NCBI RefSeq assembly: GCF_002102265.1
Contig: NZ_LQPG01000058.1
Coordinates: forward strand, 1 to 59,201
From: Mycolicibacter longobardus
GTDB taxonomy: Bacteria; Actinomycetota; Actinomycetes; Mycobacteriales; Mycobacteriaceae
Reading direction: 5' to 3'
Length of the DNA stretch: 59,201 bases
Shown: positions 44,119 through 53,058 of the stretch, one piece after another
Numbering within the stretch: the stretch's first letter is position 1
Layout of the letters: every line of letters starts with the position of its first letter
Made by a program: the position numbers and the translations under genes
Notes under the pieces: model-generated
The model's input: only the letters and a program-made list of their open reading frames with translations
Told to the model about the DNA's origin: nothing
Database searches by the model: none

Positions 44119-44564
44119 TGCCTATCGCCAACAGGAGCAGGGTCGACGGCGGCGGCGTCGGTCTCCAGATCGGTTTCCAAAATCCAGCACACCGTGGACT
44201 GGTCGTGTTCGGTGGGCGCGGCGTGCGCTGCGCGCTCAAGCAGGGTCTGCAGGTGGCCTTCCAGGGCGACCAGTTCGGCGATCTGCGCGCGGACCTGATC
44301 GAGACGGGTGCTCAGGATCTGCCGCACGTGCCCGCACGGCAGCTGACCGCGGTCGTGGATCGCCAGGATTTGGCGCACCTTCTGCAAGGTCAACCCCGCC
44401 GCTTGGCCCCGATGGATGAACCGGAGCCGTTCTACGATCTCGGGCCCATAGTCGCGATACCCCGATGCGGTACGTGCCGGCGGCGGAAGTAGCCCCGAGT
44501 CCTCGTAGAAGCGAATGGTTTTCGCGCTGGTATTGCTGAGCTTCGCCAACTCACCGATCTGCAT
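44115..44564 (-). CDS. MerR-family metal-responsive regulator
   Basis: 149 residues starting MQIGELAKLSNTSAKTIRFY, the standard MerR helix-turn-helix; an ATG three codons upstream is possible. The dimerisation helix holds QKVRQILAIHDRGQLPCGHV, and a second Cys follows near 128 (STVCWIL). A Cys-Gly-His group plus a C-terminal Cys suggests binding of a soft or divalent metal, but differs from the CueR Cys-x7-Cys loop, so the metal is uncertain. It is divergent from DUF1490-ctpV with a large palindrome between. Confidence 0.87.
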   Translation of the reverse strand: MQIGELAKLSNTSAKTIRFYEDSGLLPPPARTASGYRDYGPEIVERLRFIHRGQAAGLTLQKVRQILAIHDRGQLPCGHVRQILSTRLDQVRAQIAELVALEGHLQTLLERAAHAAPTEHDQSTVCWILETDLETDAAAVDPAPVGDRQ

Positions 44565-44567
44565 GGC

Positions 44568-44611
44568 ACCCATCCTTGACCTTCCACTGTACTGGAAGGT
44601 CAAGGATGGGT
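44568..44611. promoter_or_regulatory. Extended MerR operator, bidirectional
   Basis: Two perfectly complementary 19-base arms (44568-44586 and 44593-44611) flank a 6-base centre CTGTAC. The inner part, GACCTTCCA-N6-TGGAAGGTC, matches CueR/HmrR-type operators. TTGACC occurs on both strands, so a -35 could serve each direction. The left arm overlaps the merR start. Confidence 0.8.
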
Positions 44612-44684
44612 TCAGGTAGCCACACAGCGGGGCCATCAGCGCGTCAGCGCTTGGCGGGCAACAAACAGAAAGGGAGTGCTTGGC

Positions 44685-44981
44685 ATGGCGTGGCATGGAT
44701 TCTTGGTGAAAGCGGCACCGACAGTGGTGACCGGGGTGGTGGGGGCCGCGGCGTATGAGGCGCTGCGCACGGCCATGGCGAAGGCTCCGCTGCGTCAGGT
44801 GACGGTCGCCGTGACCGCCTGGGGCATCCGCGCTGCCCGCGACGCGCAGCGAAAGGCCGAAAAGAACTCTGAACAGGTCCGATTGACGGTCGCCGACGTA
44901 ATGGCCGAGGCGCGAGAGCGCGCCGGGGACGACGCCGAGCCGGCAACGGCGACGAGCCCCGGTGGAGACCATGACCACTGA
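44685..44981 (+). CDS. DUF1490-family protein (Rv0968-like)
   Basis: 98 residues from the ATG at 44685, 8 bp after AGGGAG. A hydrophobic helix near residues 8-25 (KAAPTVVTGVVGAAAYEAL) precedes an amphipathic helical part (RAARDAQRKAEKNSEQVRLT) and ends His-rich (GGDHDH). This matches DUF1490, whose M. tuberculosis member Rv0968 lies between csoR and ctpV. It overlaps the ATPase gene by 11 bases. Role unknown; a metallochaperone or regulator of the ATPase is the usual guess. Confidence 0.82.
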   Translation: MAWHGFLVKAAPTVVTGVVGAAAYEALRTAMAKAPLRQVTVAVTAWGIRAARDAQRKAEKNSEQVRLTVADVMAEARERAGDDAEPATATSPGGDHDH

Positions 44982-47367
44982 TGTGCTGCGGGCCGCCGAC
45001 GCCCCGTTTGAGGTCGTATCGAATGCATCGGGTCGGATGCGGGTGCACGTCAGCGGGTTTGGTGTCGATGCGGTTCGGGCCGTGGCGATCGAGGAGGCGG
45101 TCGCCGCGGTGCCGGGTGTGCAGGCGGTGGCAGCCTATCCGCGCACCGCGTCGGTGGTGATTCGGTATTCACCGCAGCGCTGCGACACCGCGGCGGTGCT
45201 GACGGCGATCGGGCAAGCCGAGCACCTCCCCGCGGAGTTGGTGCCCACCCGTGCCCCGCACTCGGCCGAGGTGCGCACCCCCGGTGTGGTGCGCAAAGCC
45301 TTCGATGGAATCCGCCGATTGCTGGGCGGCCGGCCCGATACCGACGGGCCGCCAGACACCGTGGCCGGTGGCGGGTGTGCGCAGGCACCCGGCGGCGCGT
45401 GCGGCACACCGTCATCGGGCGAGCTGAACAGACGGGAGCAGCGCAGGTGGTTGCGGCGGCTGTGGCTGGCAATGCCATTGGCGCTGCTGGCGTCGGTGTC
45501 GACGATGGTTTTCGGCGCCTTTGCGTGGGCGGGGTGGGTGGCGTTCGCTGCGACGGTGCCCGTCCAGTTCGTCGCGGGCTGGCCGTTCCTGCGGGGCGCG
45601 GTGCAGCAAGCGCGGGCAGGCAGCGCGAACATGGACACGCTGATCGCCCTGGGCACGCTGACCGCGTTTGGTTACTCCACCGTCGAGTTGTTCGCCGGTG
45701 GAGCGTTGTTCTTCGAAACTGCGGCGTTGATTGTCGCGTTCGTGGTGTTGGGCCGCTATTTCGAGGCCCGGGCTACCGGCAAGGCGTCCGAGGCGATCAG
45801 CAAGCTTGTGGAGATGGGCGCCAAGCAAGCCTGCCTGCTCGTCGATGACCAGGAGCTGCTGGTCCCGGTCGAGCAGGTGCAGGTCGGGGACCTGGTGCGG
45901 GTACGGCCCGGGGAGAAGATCCCGGTCGACGGTCAGATCGTCGACGGGCGCGCCGCCGTCGATGAGTCGATGCTGACCGGCGAATCTGTCCCGGCGGAAA
46001 AGGGGGTCGGTGACCGAGTGGCCGGGGCGACGGTCAACATCGATGGGCTGCTGAGTGTGCGCGCCACCGCGGTCGGCGCCGATACCGCGCTGGCTCAGAT
46101 CGTGCGCCTGGTCGAGCAGGCCCAGGGCGGCAAGGCTCCGGTGCAGCGGCTGGCCGACCGGGTTTCGGCGGTGTTCGTTCCGGCTGTTGTCGGTGTTGCC
46201 GCGGTGACGTTCGCCGGGTGGACGCTGCTCGCCGCCAACCCGGTCGCCGGGATGACCGCCGCGGTCGCGGTGCTGATCATCGCCTGTCCGTGTGCGCTGG
46301 GCCTGGCCACCCCGACGGCGATCACGGTCGGCACCGGCCGCGGCGCGGATCTGGGGATTCTGGTCAAGGGCGGCGAGGTGATGGAAGCCTCGAAAATGAT
46401 CGACACCGTGGTCTTCGACAAGACCGGCACCCTGACCCGCGCCCAGATGCAGGTCACCGACGTGATTGTCGGCAAGCGGCGGCAGCCCAACCTCGTGCTG
46501 CGGATCGCCGCCGCGGCCGAGTCAGGCTCCGAGCATCCCATCGGTGCGGCAATCGTCGCGGCCGCGCGTGAGCTCGGCTTGCAAATTCCGGCAGCGACAC
46601 AGTTCACCAACCACGCCGGGCGCGGCGTACGGGCCGAGGTCGACGGCCGGAGCGTGCTGGTCGGACGGCGCACGCTTGTCGACGACGACGGTTTGGTGCT
46701 GCCGGAGCACCTCGCCGCGGCGGCCGCCGAGCTCGAAGAGCAGGGCCGCACTGCGGTGTTCGTCGGCCGCGACGACCACGTTGTGGGTGTGCTCGCCGTG
46801 GCTGACACCGTCAAGGACGACGCTGCCGACGTGGTCGCTGCGCTGCACGCCATGGGGCTGCAGGTCGCCATGATCACCGGCGACAACGCCCGCACGGCCG
46901 CCGCGATCGCCACGCAGGTCGGCATCGACCACGTGCTGGCCGAGGTGTTGCCGACCGACAAGGTCACCGAAATCCGGCGGCTCCAGGACGCGGGCAGGGT
47001 GGTCGCGATGGTGGGCGACGGCGTCAACGACGCCCCCGCCCTGGTGCAGGCCGATCTGGGCATCGCGATCGGCACCGGCACCGACGTGGCCATCGAGGCC
47101 TCCGACATCACGCTGATCTCGGGCCGCCTCGACGGCGTTGTGCAGGCGATCGGGCTCTCACGGCAGACTCTGCGCACCATCCACCAAAACCTGGGCTGGG
47201 CCTTCGGCTACAACACTGCCGCGATTCCCCTGGCCGCCCTCGGCTTGCTCAACCCGGTCATTGCCGGAGCGGCGATGGGGCTCTCCTCGGTCAGCGTGGT
47301 GACCAACTCGCTGCGGCTACGCCGATTTGGCCGCGACACCCGACAGGGGCTCGCCGCGGCCGCCTAG
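44971..47367 (+). CDS. ctpV: CtpV-like Cu(I)-exporting P1B ATPase (CPC type)
   Basis: 798 residues. The N-terminal 75 residues have a ferredoxin-like heavy-metal-associated fold (VSNASGRMRVHVSGFGVDAV) but no CxxC, so this domain has lost metal binding or regulates differently. A second Cys-containing linker (GGGCAQAPGGACG) follows. The membrane metal site is Cys439-Pro-Cys441; the phosphorylated Asp483 is in DKTGTLT; TGES and GDGVNDAPAL are intact. Pairing with DUF1490 is as in the csoR-ctpV locus of M. tuberculosis. A GTG at 44962 could also start it. MerR, not RicR, is the apparent controller. Confidence 0.9.
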   Translation: MTTDVLRAADAPFEVVSNASGRMRVHVSGFGVDAVRAVAIEEAVAAVPGVQAVAAYPRTASVVIRYSPQRCDTAAVLTAIGQAEHLPAELVPTRAPHSAEVRTPGVVRKAFDGIRRLLGGRPDTDGPPDTVAGGGCAQAPGGACGTPSSGELNRREQRRWLRRLWLAMPLALLASVSTMVFGAFAWAGWVAFAATVPVQFVAGWPFLRGAVQQARAGSANMDTLIALGTLTAFGYSTVELFAGGALFFETAALIVAFVVLGRYFEARATGKASEAISKLVEMGAKQACLLVDDQELLVPVEQVQVGDLVRVRPGEKIPVDGQIVDGRAAVDESMLTGESVPAEKGVGDRVAGATVNIDGLLSVRATAVGADTALAQIVRLVEQAQGGKAPVQRLADRVSAVFVPAVVGVAAVTFAGWTLLAANPVAGMTAAVAVLIIACPCALGLATPTAITVGTGRGADLGILVKGGEVMEASKMIDTVVFDKTGTLTRAQMQVTDVIVGKRRQPNLVLRIAAAAESGSEHPIGAAIVAAARELGLQIPAATQFTNHAGRGVRAEVDGRSVLVGRRTLVDDDGLVLPEHLAAAAAELEEQGRTAVFVGRDDHVVGVLAVADTVKDDAADVVAALHAMGLQVAMITGDNARTAAAIATQVGIDHVLAEVLPTDKVTEIRRLQDAGRVVAMVGDGVNDAPALVQADLGIAIGTGTDVAIEASDITLISGRLDGVVQAIGLSRQTLRTIHQNLGWAFGYNTAAIPLAALGLLNPVIAGAAMGLSSVSVVTNSLRLRRFGRDTRQGLAAAA

Positions 47368-47489
47368 TTACCCGGCAGTGTTGGGTCACCGCTGCGCACA
47401 TGGTGCGCCGACCTGCGACGGTCGTGCGGTCAGCGGCCGTGGGGGTGCGATGGGCCCCGCGTGACATCGTGACCGGTGGCAGTTCGAAC

Positions 47490-48722
47490 CTACTGATTCG
47501 GCCCTCTTCGTGCGGTTATCCGGCCGCCGGCGACCCGGGGTATCACGGTGGGTGCTTGAAGGCGGAACTGGGGCCGCGTACCGGCGGTGTCGGTAGCGCG
47601 TCCGGCCATGCCGGTCAGGGGTGCTGCGCCGAGCAGGCCCGGCGCATCGGTCGAGCCGGTCGCCGTGGCGGTGAGGGTCGCGCCGGACAGGGCCGTGGGG
47701 GGGCTGATCGCCGAGGGCAGCCCGGCCCAGGTGTGCGGCACCGACAGGGCGCCCAGGGACGCCGCCCGGCCTAATCCGGCCGACACCGTAGCCGGGGCTC
47801 CGGCGCCACCGGCGCCCGCCCAGCCTGCCGGCGCGCCGAGCCCTGCGGTTGGACCCGCCGCGGGTGCCACAGTGGCGCCGGGCGCGGAGGTGCTGGCTGC
47901 GGCGGCTGGAAGCAGGGACTTGAGCTGGTTGGCATTTGAGAGCAGTGAGCTGGATATCCATCCGGCCGAACTGGTCATGGATAGACCGGTAGTCAGGGGG
48001 CTCAGCGTCGAACTCAGCGACGACAGTGACGAGGAAGTCGATGCGTCGGAGGTCAGCGGCAAGGCGAGCCCCTGCAACGTCGTGGGCACCGCCGACATCG
48101 CTTGTGACTCTTGTGACAGTGCACTTTGGGTGTTGGTGGCCGCCGATGTCGCGGTGGCTTGGGTGAGCGCGGCGGCCTGCCCGGTCAGCCCGGACGGGCT
48201 GGTGCTGGGGTGCGGAGAAGTGAACGGGGTCAGCGTGGACGCAGCTGCCGAGGCGCCCGCATAGCCATACATGGCAGCGGCGTCTTGGGCCCACATTTCG
48301 GCGTAGAGGGCTTCGGTGGCCGCGATCGCCGGGGAGTTTTGCCCGAGGATGTTGGTCGCGATCAGTGACATCAGCTGGCTGCGGTTGGCCGCGATCAGCG
48401 GGGGCGGCACCGTCATGGCCCACGCGGTCTCATAGGCGGTGACCGCGGCGCGGGCCTGGGCGGCGGTCTGCTCGGCTTGGGTGGCGGTGCTGTTCAGCCA
48501 CGCCACATGGCCGGCGGACCCGGCTGCCATTGACGCCGAGGCCGGGCCCAGCCACGGCCCACCGGTGAGATTGGAGACCACCGATGAGTAGGAGGCGGCC
48601 GTCGAATACAAATCGGCGGCCAACCCGTCCCAGGCCGCGGCGGCGGCCAGCAAGGGCCCCGACCCCGGCCCGGAATACATTCTGGCGGAGTTGATCTCCG
48701 GTGGGAGCGCCCCGAAGTCCAT
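47490..48722 (-). CDS. PPE protein, SVP subfamily
   Basis: 410 residues. The PPE domain (MDFGALPPEINSARMYSGPG, then WDGLAADLYSTA) runs to about 175 with the WLGPAS (WxG) motif. The C-terminal part is Ala/Ser/Gly-rich and carries GALSVPHTWAG near residue 330, the signature of the SVP subfamily. It forms an operon with the PE gene 18 bp upstream. Such pairs are secreted as heterodimers by type VII (ESX) systems. It is cargo of the copper element; its link to metals is not evident. Confidence 0.9.
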   Translation of the reverse strand: MDFGALPPEINSARMYSGPGSGPLLAAAAAWDGLAADLYSTAASYSSVVSNLTGGPWLGPASASMAAGSAGHVAWLNSTATQAEQTAAQARAAVTAYETAWAMTVPPPLIAANRSQLMSLIATNILGQNSPAIAATEALYAEMWAQDAAAMYGYAGASAAASTLTPFTSPHPSTSPSGLTGQAAALTQATATSAATNTQSALSQESQAMSAVPTTLQGLALPLTSDASTSSSLSSLSSTLSPLTTGLSMTSSAGWISSSLLSNANQLKSLLPAAAASTSAPGATVAPAAGPTAGLGAPAGWAGAGGAGAPATVSAGLGRAASLGALSVPHTWAGLPSAISPPTALSGATLTATATGSTDAPGLLGAAPLTGMAGRATDTAGTRPQFRLQAPTVIPRVAGGRITARRGPNQ

Positions 48723-48740
48723 TGTGCTTCCTCCGATTGC

Positions 48741-49004
48741 TTAGGTGGCCGCGGCCGCGTTGGCGGTTTCGGCGGCCGCATACGATCCGGTGCGGGCCGC
48801 CAAGGTGGCCGTGAACTGTTCGTGAATCGCGGCGGCTTGGCCGCTGACCGCGTGGTAGATCTGGACGTGCGCGACGAACTGCGCGGCGCTCAGTGCCCGC
48901 ACCTGGTAGGCGGCGGCAACGATCACTGTGGTCGCCGAACCCACAGCGGCCAGGTCCCCGGTGGCTGCTGCCAGCAGGTCCGGGTGGGTGACTAGAAATG
49001 ACAC
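48741..49004 (-). CDS. PE protein
   Basis: 87 residues from GTG at 49004 (MSFLVTHPDLLAAATGDLAA). The second helix ends with AAIHEQFTATLAARTGSYAA. Compared with the usual 99-110 residue PE domain, the loop between the two helices (AAAYQVRALSAAQF) lacks about 12 residues, including the usual Pro-rich turn. The C-terminal YxxxD/E secretion signal is seen as YAAAE. It is the partner of the PPE downstream. Confidence 0.8.
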   Translation of the reverse strand: MSFLVTHPDLLAAATGDLAAVGSATTVIVAAAYQVRALSAAQFVAHVQIYHAVSGQAAAIHEQFTATLAARTGSYAAAETANAAAAT

Positions 49005-49241
49005 GGGATGTCCTTGTCTGAGCGGTATTCCAAGGGCGGGCAAGCAGGACGGCTGCCGTGGAGCCGATGCCGGTGACGCTGTCGCGCTGAAGGTTTCGGA
49101 TCCGCTGCCATGTCATATGCAGGGCGGGACACGCGTTGCTTTCAGCGTTAGCTGCCGAGGCGGCGCTGTCGGGCGGTACTGCTCATCAGTCGGTTATCAC
49201 CGGCGGTCGTGGTATCGCACAACAGCCCTGATGTGGACCGA

Positions 49242-49709
49242 TCAGCGACGAGAAACACAGAACCGCGTCAAACGGTCCTGGCCCGTGAAATGTGCGGCGA
49301 GCCCACGTGGCGGGCCCCGCCCGGCTACCGCCACCGGCTGCGTGTGCCAACCGGCGACAGCGACCACTGCCACGATCACGGCCAGGACCGGCAGCGTCGG
49401 GGATGACGACTGGGGCAAGACCGCGGCCACGAACGCCTTGTGGCACAGGCTTGTTGGCCGGTGGTCGAGGTGCGGCTGGTCGACGGTGCCGGCCACCGGA
49501 CCCGCGTGTGAGGTCAGTACCGGTTGCGGTGCTGTAGATGCCGCCGGCCCGGATCGCAGCAGTCCACAATGGGCCCCACCAAACACCCACAAGATGAACA
49601 CCGTGGCGATGGCCGCCATCGCGATCGCCGACCGTGACCGTGGCACACGCCCAGCGTGGCACCGCACCACGCTGCGGTGCGGCGGGCCGGTTCGATACCG
49701 ATAGTTCAT
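49242..49709 (-). CDS. LpqS-like protein (second copy)
   Basis: 155 residues. An N-terminal membrane or signal segment (SAIAMAAIATVFILWVFGGA) is followed by a His-containing exposed part (HAGPVAGTVDQPHLDHRPTS), a second hydrophobic segment and the ending GRGPPRGLAAHF, TGQDRLTRFCVSRR. The ending recurs in the LpqS-like protein at 52273-52689 and resembles M. tuberculosis LpqS, a RicR-regulon lipoprotein. Cys and His suggest copper binding. It starts 3 bp after the MFS gene stop, so it is the last gene of the lpqS-cysK2-MFS operon. Confidence 0.65.
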   Translation of the reverse strand: MNYRYRTGPPHRSVVRCHAGRVPRSRSAIAMAAIATVFILWVFGGAHCGLLRSGPAASTAPQPVLTSHAGPVAGTVDQPHLDHRPTSLCHKAFVAAVLPQSSSPTLPVLAVIVAVVAVAGWHTQPVAVAGRGPPRGLAAHFTGQDRLTRFCVSRR

Positions 49710-49712
49710 GAT

Positions 49713-50984
49713 TTAGCGCCTGATCAACTGGCCGTGCGGGTTGGGCACAGTTTTCTTGGCCTCAAGGTGGTGTCCGCGGTCGAGGCGGTACAACGCGGCT
49801 GCGGCGATGGCACCGACGAGGACCAGTCCGGCCCACAGGAGTTCACTGGCGCCGAGTTGTCGTGCCAGGCCCATGAGCGAGCCGGTGGCGAGGTTGCCGA
49901 GCAGGATGCCGATGCCGACGATGGTGTTGTAGAACCCATAGTGGGTGGCGACCAGCCGGCCCCCGGCCAGTGCGACGACGGTGTCCATCTCGAATGGGAA
50001 GGTCGCGGCTGCGCCGATAGCGAGCATGGCTGCTGACATCAGCAGCGCGGCGATCGCCGCAATGCTGCCGAAGCGGGCCGCGTCGGGGACGAGCACCAGC
50101 GGCGTGAAGGAGGCCGCCACGACGGCCATCCCGATCGTCAGGCTGCGCCCAGGGCCCCAGCGGGCGGTGAACCAGGCGGTGATGCGCAGCTGCCCGGCGA
50201 CAGCAACGATCCCGGACACCACGAACAGCGCCGCCACCACCTCGGACTGCGATTGCGGTGCGAGCACTGACGCCTGCAGCGGTAGCGCCAGATAGATCTG
50301 GAACGTCAGCACGTAGGAGCCGATCATCGCCGCGGCGAACAACAAAAATGACCGGTTGCCGGCCACCACACGCCAGTCCTCGAGGATGGAGGTTTTCGCC
50401 GTCGGCGGATCGGCGGCGTGTTTCGGCAGCGCGAGAAGTTGGGCGACGGTCAGGGCGGCGAACACGACCGCGGCGCCTGCGGCGGTGATGCGGAAGTCGA
50501 ACGCCATCAGCGCCAACCCGACCAGCGGGCCCAGCAGGATCCCGGCTTGATAGAAGATGTTGAACACCGCGAACGCCTCAACCCGGCGGTCGCCGGCGTC
50601 GGCGGCCAGATAGGCGCGCACCGCCGGGTTGAACAACGCCCCCGCGAACCCCGTTGCCGCCGACGCGATCAGCACCGCGGGCAGCGACTGGGCGATGACC
50701 AACAACGCGAACCCGCCGGTGCGCAGCAGACATCCGGCCACGATCAGCGGTTTGTAGCCCAGCCGGTCGGCCAGCGTGCCGCCCACGATGAACATGCCCT
50801 GCTGGGAGAAGTTGCGCACCCCCAGCACCAGCCCGACTGCCCAGGCCGCCATCCCCAGTGGGCCGGCCAGGTAGCCGGCCAGGTACGGCATCAGCATGTA
50901 GAAGCCGATGTTGATGCCGAACTGGTTGACCATCAGCACCCGGGCGGGCACATCGAAGCTGCGGAACTGCGAAATAAACGTCAT
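49713..50984 (-). CDS. MFS transporter (Rv0849-like)
   Basis: 423 residues from the ATG at 50984, which overlaps the cysK2 stop (ATGA). About twelve membrane segments in two halves, with the MFS loop signature GGTLADRLGYKPL between helices 2 and 3. In M. tuberculosis lpqS-cysK2-Rv0849 are adjacent, and the same order appears here, so it is likely to be the Rv0849 counterpart. Substrate unknown; a thiol or copper-thiol complex made by CysK2 is an inference from the neighbourhood. Confidence 0.82.
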   Translation of the reverse strand: MTFISQFRSFDVPARVLMVNQFGINIGFYMLMPYLAGYLAGPLGMAAWAVGLVLGVRNFSQQGMFIVGGTLADRLGYKPLIVAGCLLRTGGFALLVIAQSLPAVLIASAATGFAGALFNPAVRAYLAADAGDRRVEAFAVFNIFYQAGILLGPLVGLALMAFDFRITAAGAAVVFAALTVAQLLALPKHAADPPTAKTSILEDWRVVAGNRSFLLFAAAMIGSYVLTFQIYLALPLQASVLAPQSQSEVVAALFVVSGIVAVAGQLRITAWFTARWGPGRSLTIGMAVVAASFTPLVLVPDAARFGSIAAIAALLMSAAMLAIGAAATFPFEMDTVVALAGGRLVATHYGFYNTIVGIGILLGNLATGSLMGLARQLGASELLWAGLVLVGAIAAAALYRLDRGHHLEAKKTVPNPHGQLIRR

Positions 50985-52165
50985 CGGCCCACCACTCCAG
51001 CCGGATCGAGCACGGTGGCGCACCGTGTCCAGGACTGCACCACTTGCTCACCGGGGTCGGTGATGACAGCCGGCTCGGCCGGCGGTAGGTGACCGAGCAG
51101 GTGGTGTTCGCGGCAGTAGTCGTCGTTGTAGATGGTGTCGAAGTAGCGTTGCGGGCCGTCGGGGAACACCGCAGCGATGGTGGTGTCGGCTGTCATGGTG
51201 CGTGCTGCCCACCCGGCGACCAGGGCGACCGCGCCCACACTCCAGCCGCCGCTGGCGTGGTGGGTGGCCGCCAGGGAGCGCACCGCCCACACTGCTTCGG
51301 CCGGGGCCACCCAGTGCACCTCGTCGAACAGTGCGTAGTCGACATTGCGTGGATAGATGCTCGAGCCCAGCCCGCGCATCAACCGGGTGGCGGCGGGTTG
51401 GCCGAAGATGGTCGAGCCGATGGTGTCCACCCCGATGACCTTCAGGTCCGGGTTGAACTCACGCAACACCCGGGCCACCCCGGCCGAATGCCCGCCGGTG
51501 CCCACCGAGCACACCAGCACGTCGATGCGGCCGAGTTGGTCGCCCAACTCCAGCGCCAGCGACCGGTAGGCGTCGATGTTGTCGGGGTTGCTGTACTGAT
51601 CCGGGCACCAGGCGTCGGGATCGGCGGCCAACAGCTGCGCGACCCGGTCTTTGCGGGCCTGCTGCCACCCGCCGACCGGGTGCGGCTCGGCGACCAGATC
51701 GACGTCGGCGCCGTAAGCGCGCAGCATGTTCTGCACGATCGGCTCCATGCCCGGGTCGGTCACCACCGTGACCGGATGCCCGTAGGTCATGCCGGCCAGC
51801 GCCAGCCCCAACCCGAGGGATCCACTGGTGGACTCCACGATGCGGGCGCCGGGCCGCAGCACGCCGCGGGCCCGGGCGCGTTCAACCATGTGCAGGGCGG
51901 GGCGGTCCTTCATGCTGCCGCCCGGATTGAACCCTTCGAGCTTGGCCCAAAACCCGCGACCGGCCGAGGTCAACGGCGCCGAAATCCGCAACACCGGAGT
52001 ATTACCGACCAAACCGTTGGGCCGGCGATACGGACTGGGGGCGGGTTCGCAGCCCGCGGCCCGGGGTGTGCTCGCCGGGGCGAGTTGGCGTGAACTGCGC
52101 AGGTCGATGGCCGCAAAGGGCAGCTCGGCAAGCTCGCAGGGGTTCAAAGACAGAAGATTGGTCAT
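50981..52165 (-). CDS. cysK2: CysK2-like PLP-dependent cysteine synthase
   Basis: 394 residues from the ATG at 52165. The fold-type II PLP motifs are complete: VGNTPVLRI, the Schiff-base Lys86 in NPGGSMKDRPAL, STSGSLGLGLALAG and the phosphate loop VGTGGHSAGV. A long N-terminal 45-residue extension precedes the core. M. tuberculosis CysK2 makes S-sulfocysteine from O-phosphoserine and thiosulfate and sits beside lpqS. Here it lies between lpqS and the MFS gene, under the copper operator, so it should be induced by copper. Confidence 0.87.
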   Translation of the reverse strand: MTNLLSLNPCELAELPFAAIDLRSSRQLAPASTPRAAGCEPAPSPYRRPNGLVGNTPVLRISAPLTSAGRGFWAKLEGFNPGGSMKDRPALHMVERARARGVLRPGARIVESTSGSLGLGLALAGMTYGHPVTVVTDPGMEPIVQNMLRAYGADVDLVAEPHPVGGWQQARKDRVAQLLAADPDAWCPDQYSNPDNIDAYRSLALELGDQLGRIDVLVCSVGTGGHSAGVARVLREFNPDLKVIGVDTIGSTIFGQPAATRLMRGLGSSIYPRNVDYALFDEVHWVAPAEAVWAVRSLAATHHASGGWSVGAVALVAGWAARTMTADTTIAAVFPDGPQRYFDTIYNDDYCREHHLLGHLPPAEPAVITDPGEQVVQSWTRCATVLDPAGVVGR

Positions 52166-52272
52166 GGGATCGTCGCTTTCAGCGTGAGGCCGCAACCGCA
52201 GAGCGCAGCCAAGTGACATGGGCAGCAGACACCGGCCGTCGTGACAGGGCACAACAGCCTGGCGCTGACCAT

Positions 52273-52689
52273 TCAGCGACGAGAAAGGCAGAACCGGATC
52301 AAGCGCTCTTGACCCGTGCGGGCACCGGCCAGCCCACCCGGCGGGCCCCGACCAGCCGGCACCACAAGAGAGGCCACTGAAGTCGCGGCGACGACCAAGA
52401 CCGCCACCAGACCCAGCGCAACCAGCGCGGTAAACGACGACTTCGTGAGCATCGTGGTCGGGAACGCCTCGTGGTGAACGCCCAACGAACCGTTGGCAGC
52501 GTGCGGGTGATCGAGCGTGATCGCGTGCTCACCGCCCAGCGAGGACACCACGGAATGCGCTGGGTCAGCGACGTGGGACACCGGCGACAGTACGTCGGAG
52601 TGGGCGGCGATCGCCAACATCCCCACCGCCGCCAGCACGGCGGCCAGGAATCGCAGCCGTGGCCGACTGCGTCGGACCTTCGCCCGCAT
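52273..52689 (-). CDS. lpqS: LpqS-like copper-regulon protein
   Basis: 138 residues from the ATG at 52689; an upstream ATG at 52704 lies within the operator and is not used. N-terminal signal or anchor (RFLAAVLAAVGMLAIAA) without a lipobox Cys, a His-rich exposed region (DHPHAANGSLGVHHEAFPTT), a second membrane segment and the ending GARTGQERLIRFCLSRR. This ending is shared with the copy at 49242 and with LpqS of M. tuberculosis. It heads the lpqS-cysK2-MFS-lpqS operon. Confidence 0.72.
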   Translation of the reverse strand: MRAKVRRSRPRLRFLAAVLAAVGMLAIAAHSDVLSPVSHVADPAHSVVSSLGGEHAITLDHPHAANGSLGVHHEAFPTTMLTKSSFTALVALGLVAVLVVAATSVASLVVPAGRGPPGGLAGARTGQERLIRFCLSRR

Positions 52690-52703
52690 CCCCAAGTACC
52701 CCA

Positions 52704-52718
52704 TACCCCTAGAGGGTA
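52704..52718. promoter_or_regulatory. RicR-type copper operator, lpqS-cysK2 operon
   Basis: TACCCCTAGAGGGTA on the plus strand, an exact palindrome with the reverse-strand lpqS start 15 bases away. A TATGGGG -10-like word overlaps it on the minus strand. Confidence 0.8.
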
Positions 52719-52837
52719 CGCACGGTGTGCGCCGGTGTCTAGCGCGGGTATGGGCACATTTCGATAACGCTCCCGAGGCCCAAGTCAGACCGCCCCTTGG
52801 CGCCGCCGGGCGCGGACGGACCGCTCTGATTGTTTGT

Positions 52838-52852
52838 TGAAAACGGTTTTCA
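52838..52852. promoter_or_regulatory. Zur-like box upstream of PPE
   Basis: TGAAAACGGTTTTCA is a perfect palindrome around one base and agrees closely with the mycobacterial Zur (FurB) box, TGAAAAT-N-ATTTTCA type. It lies about 210 bp before the PPE start. Confidence 0.6.
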
Positions 52853-52893
52853 TCAGCCGTTGGTTCGGGGTACAGTCGCCCGCACCTTGTCGA

Positions 52894-52908
52894 TAATGAT
52901 TGTCATTA
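52894..52908. promoter_or_regulatory. Second Zur-like box upstream of PPE
   Basis: TAATGATTGTCATTA, a perfect 6-bp-arm palindrome in the TNATGA...TCATNA style of Zur sites, 42 bp after the first. Confidence 0.55.
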
Positions 52909-53058
52909 ACGCGCGATGGTGGTTGTGGGACGTCTTTGTCCCGCTGCCTGACCGGGCGTGGTGACGCGAGTCGGACGGAGAGTTCTGGTGATGACGCGAC
53001 GTGTGGCGATCGATGGTGTGCCTGGCGACGATCAGGCATCGGTGATCGGTGTTGGGCG

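Noticed and set aside
46095..47180. 361-codon minus-strand frame in ctpV
   Set aside because: Antisense shadow of the ATPase core.
47386..48423. 345-codon minus-strand frame overlapping the PPE gene
   Set aside because: The PPE frame has a full PPE domain and the SVP signature; this one is low-complexity Arg/Asp/Pro.
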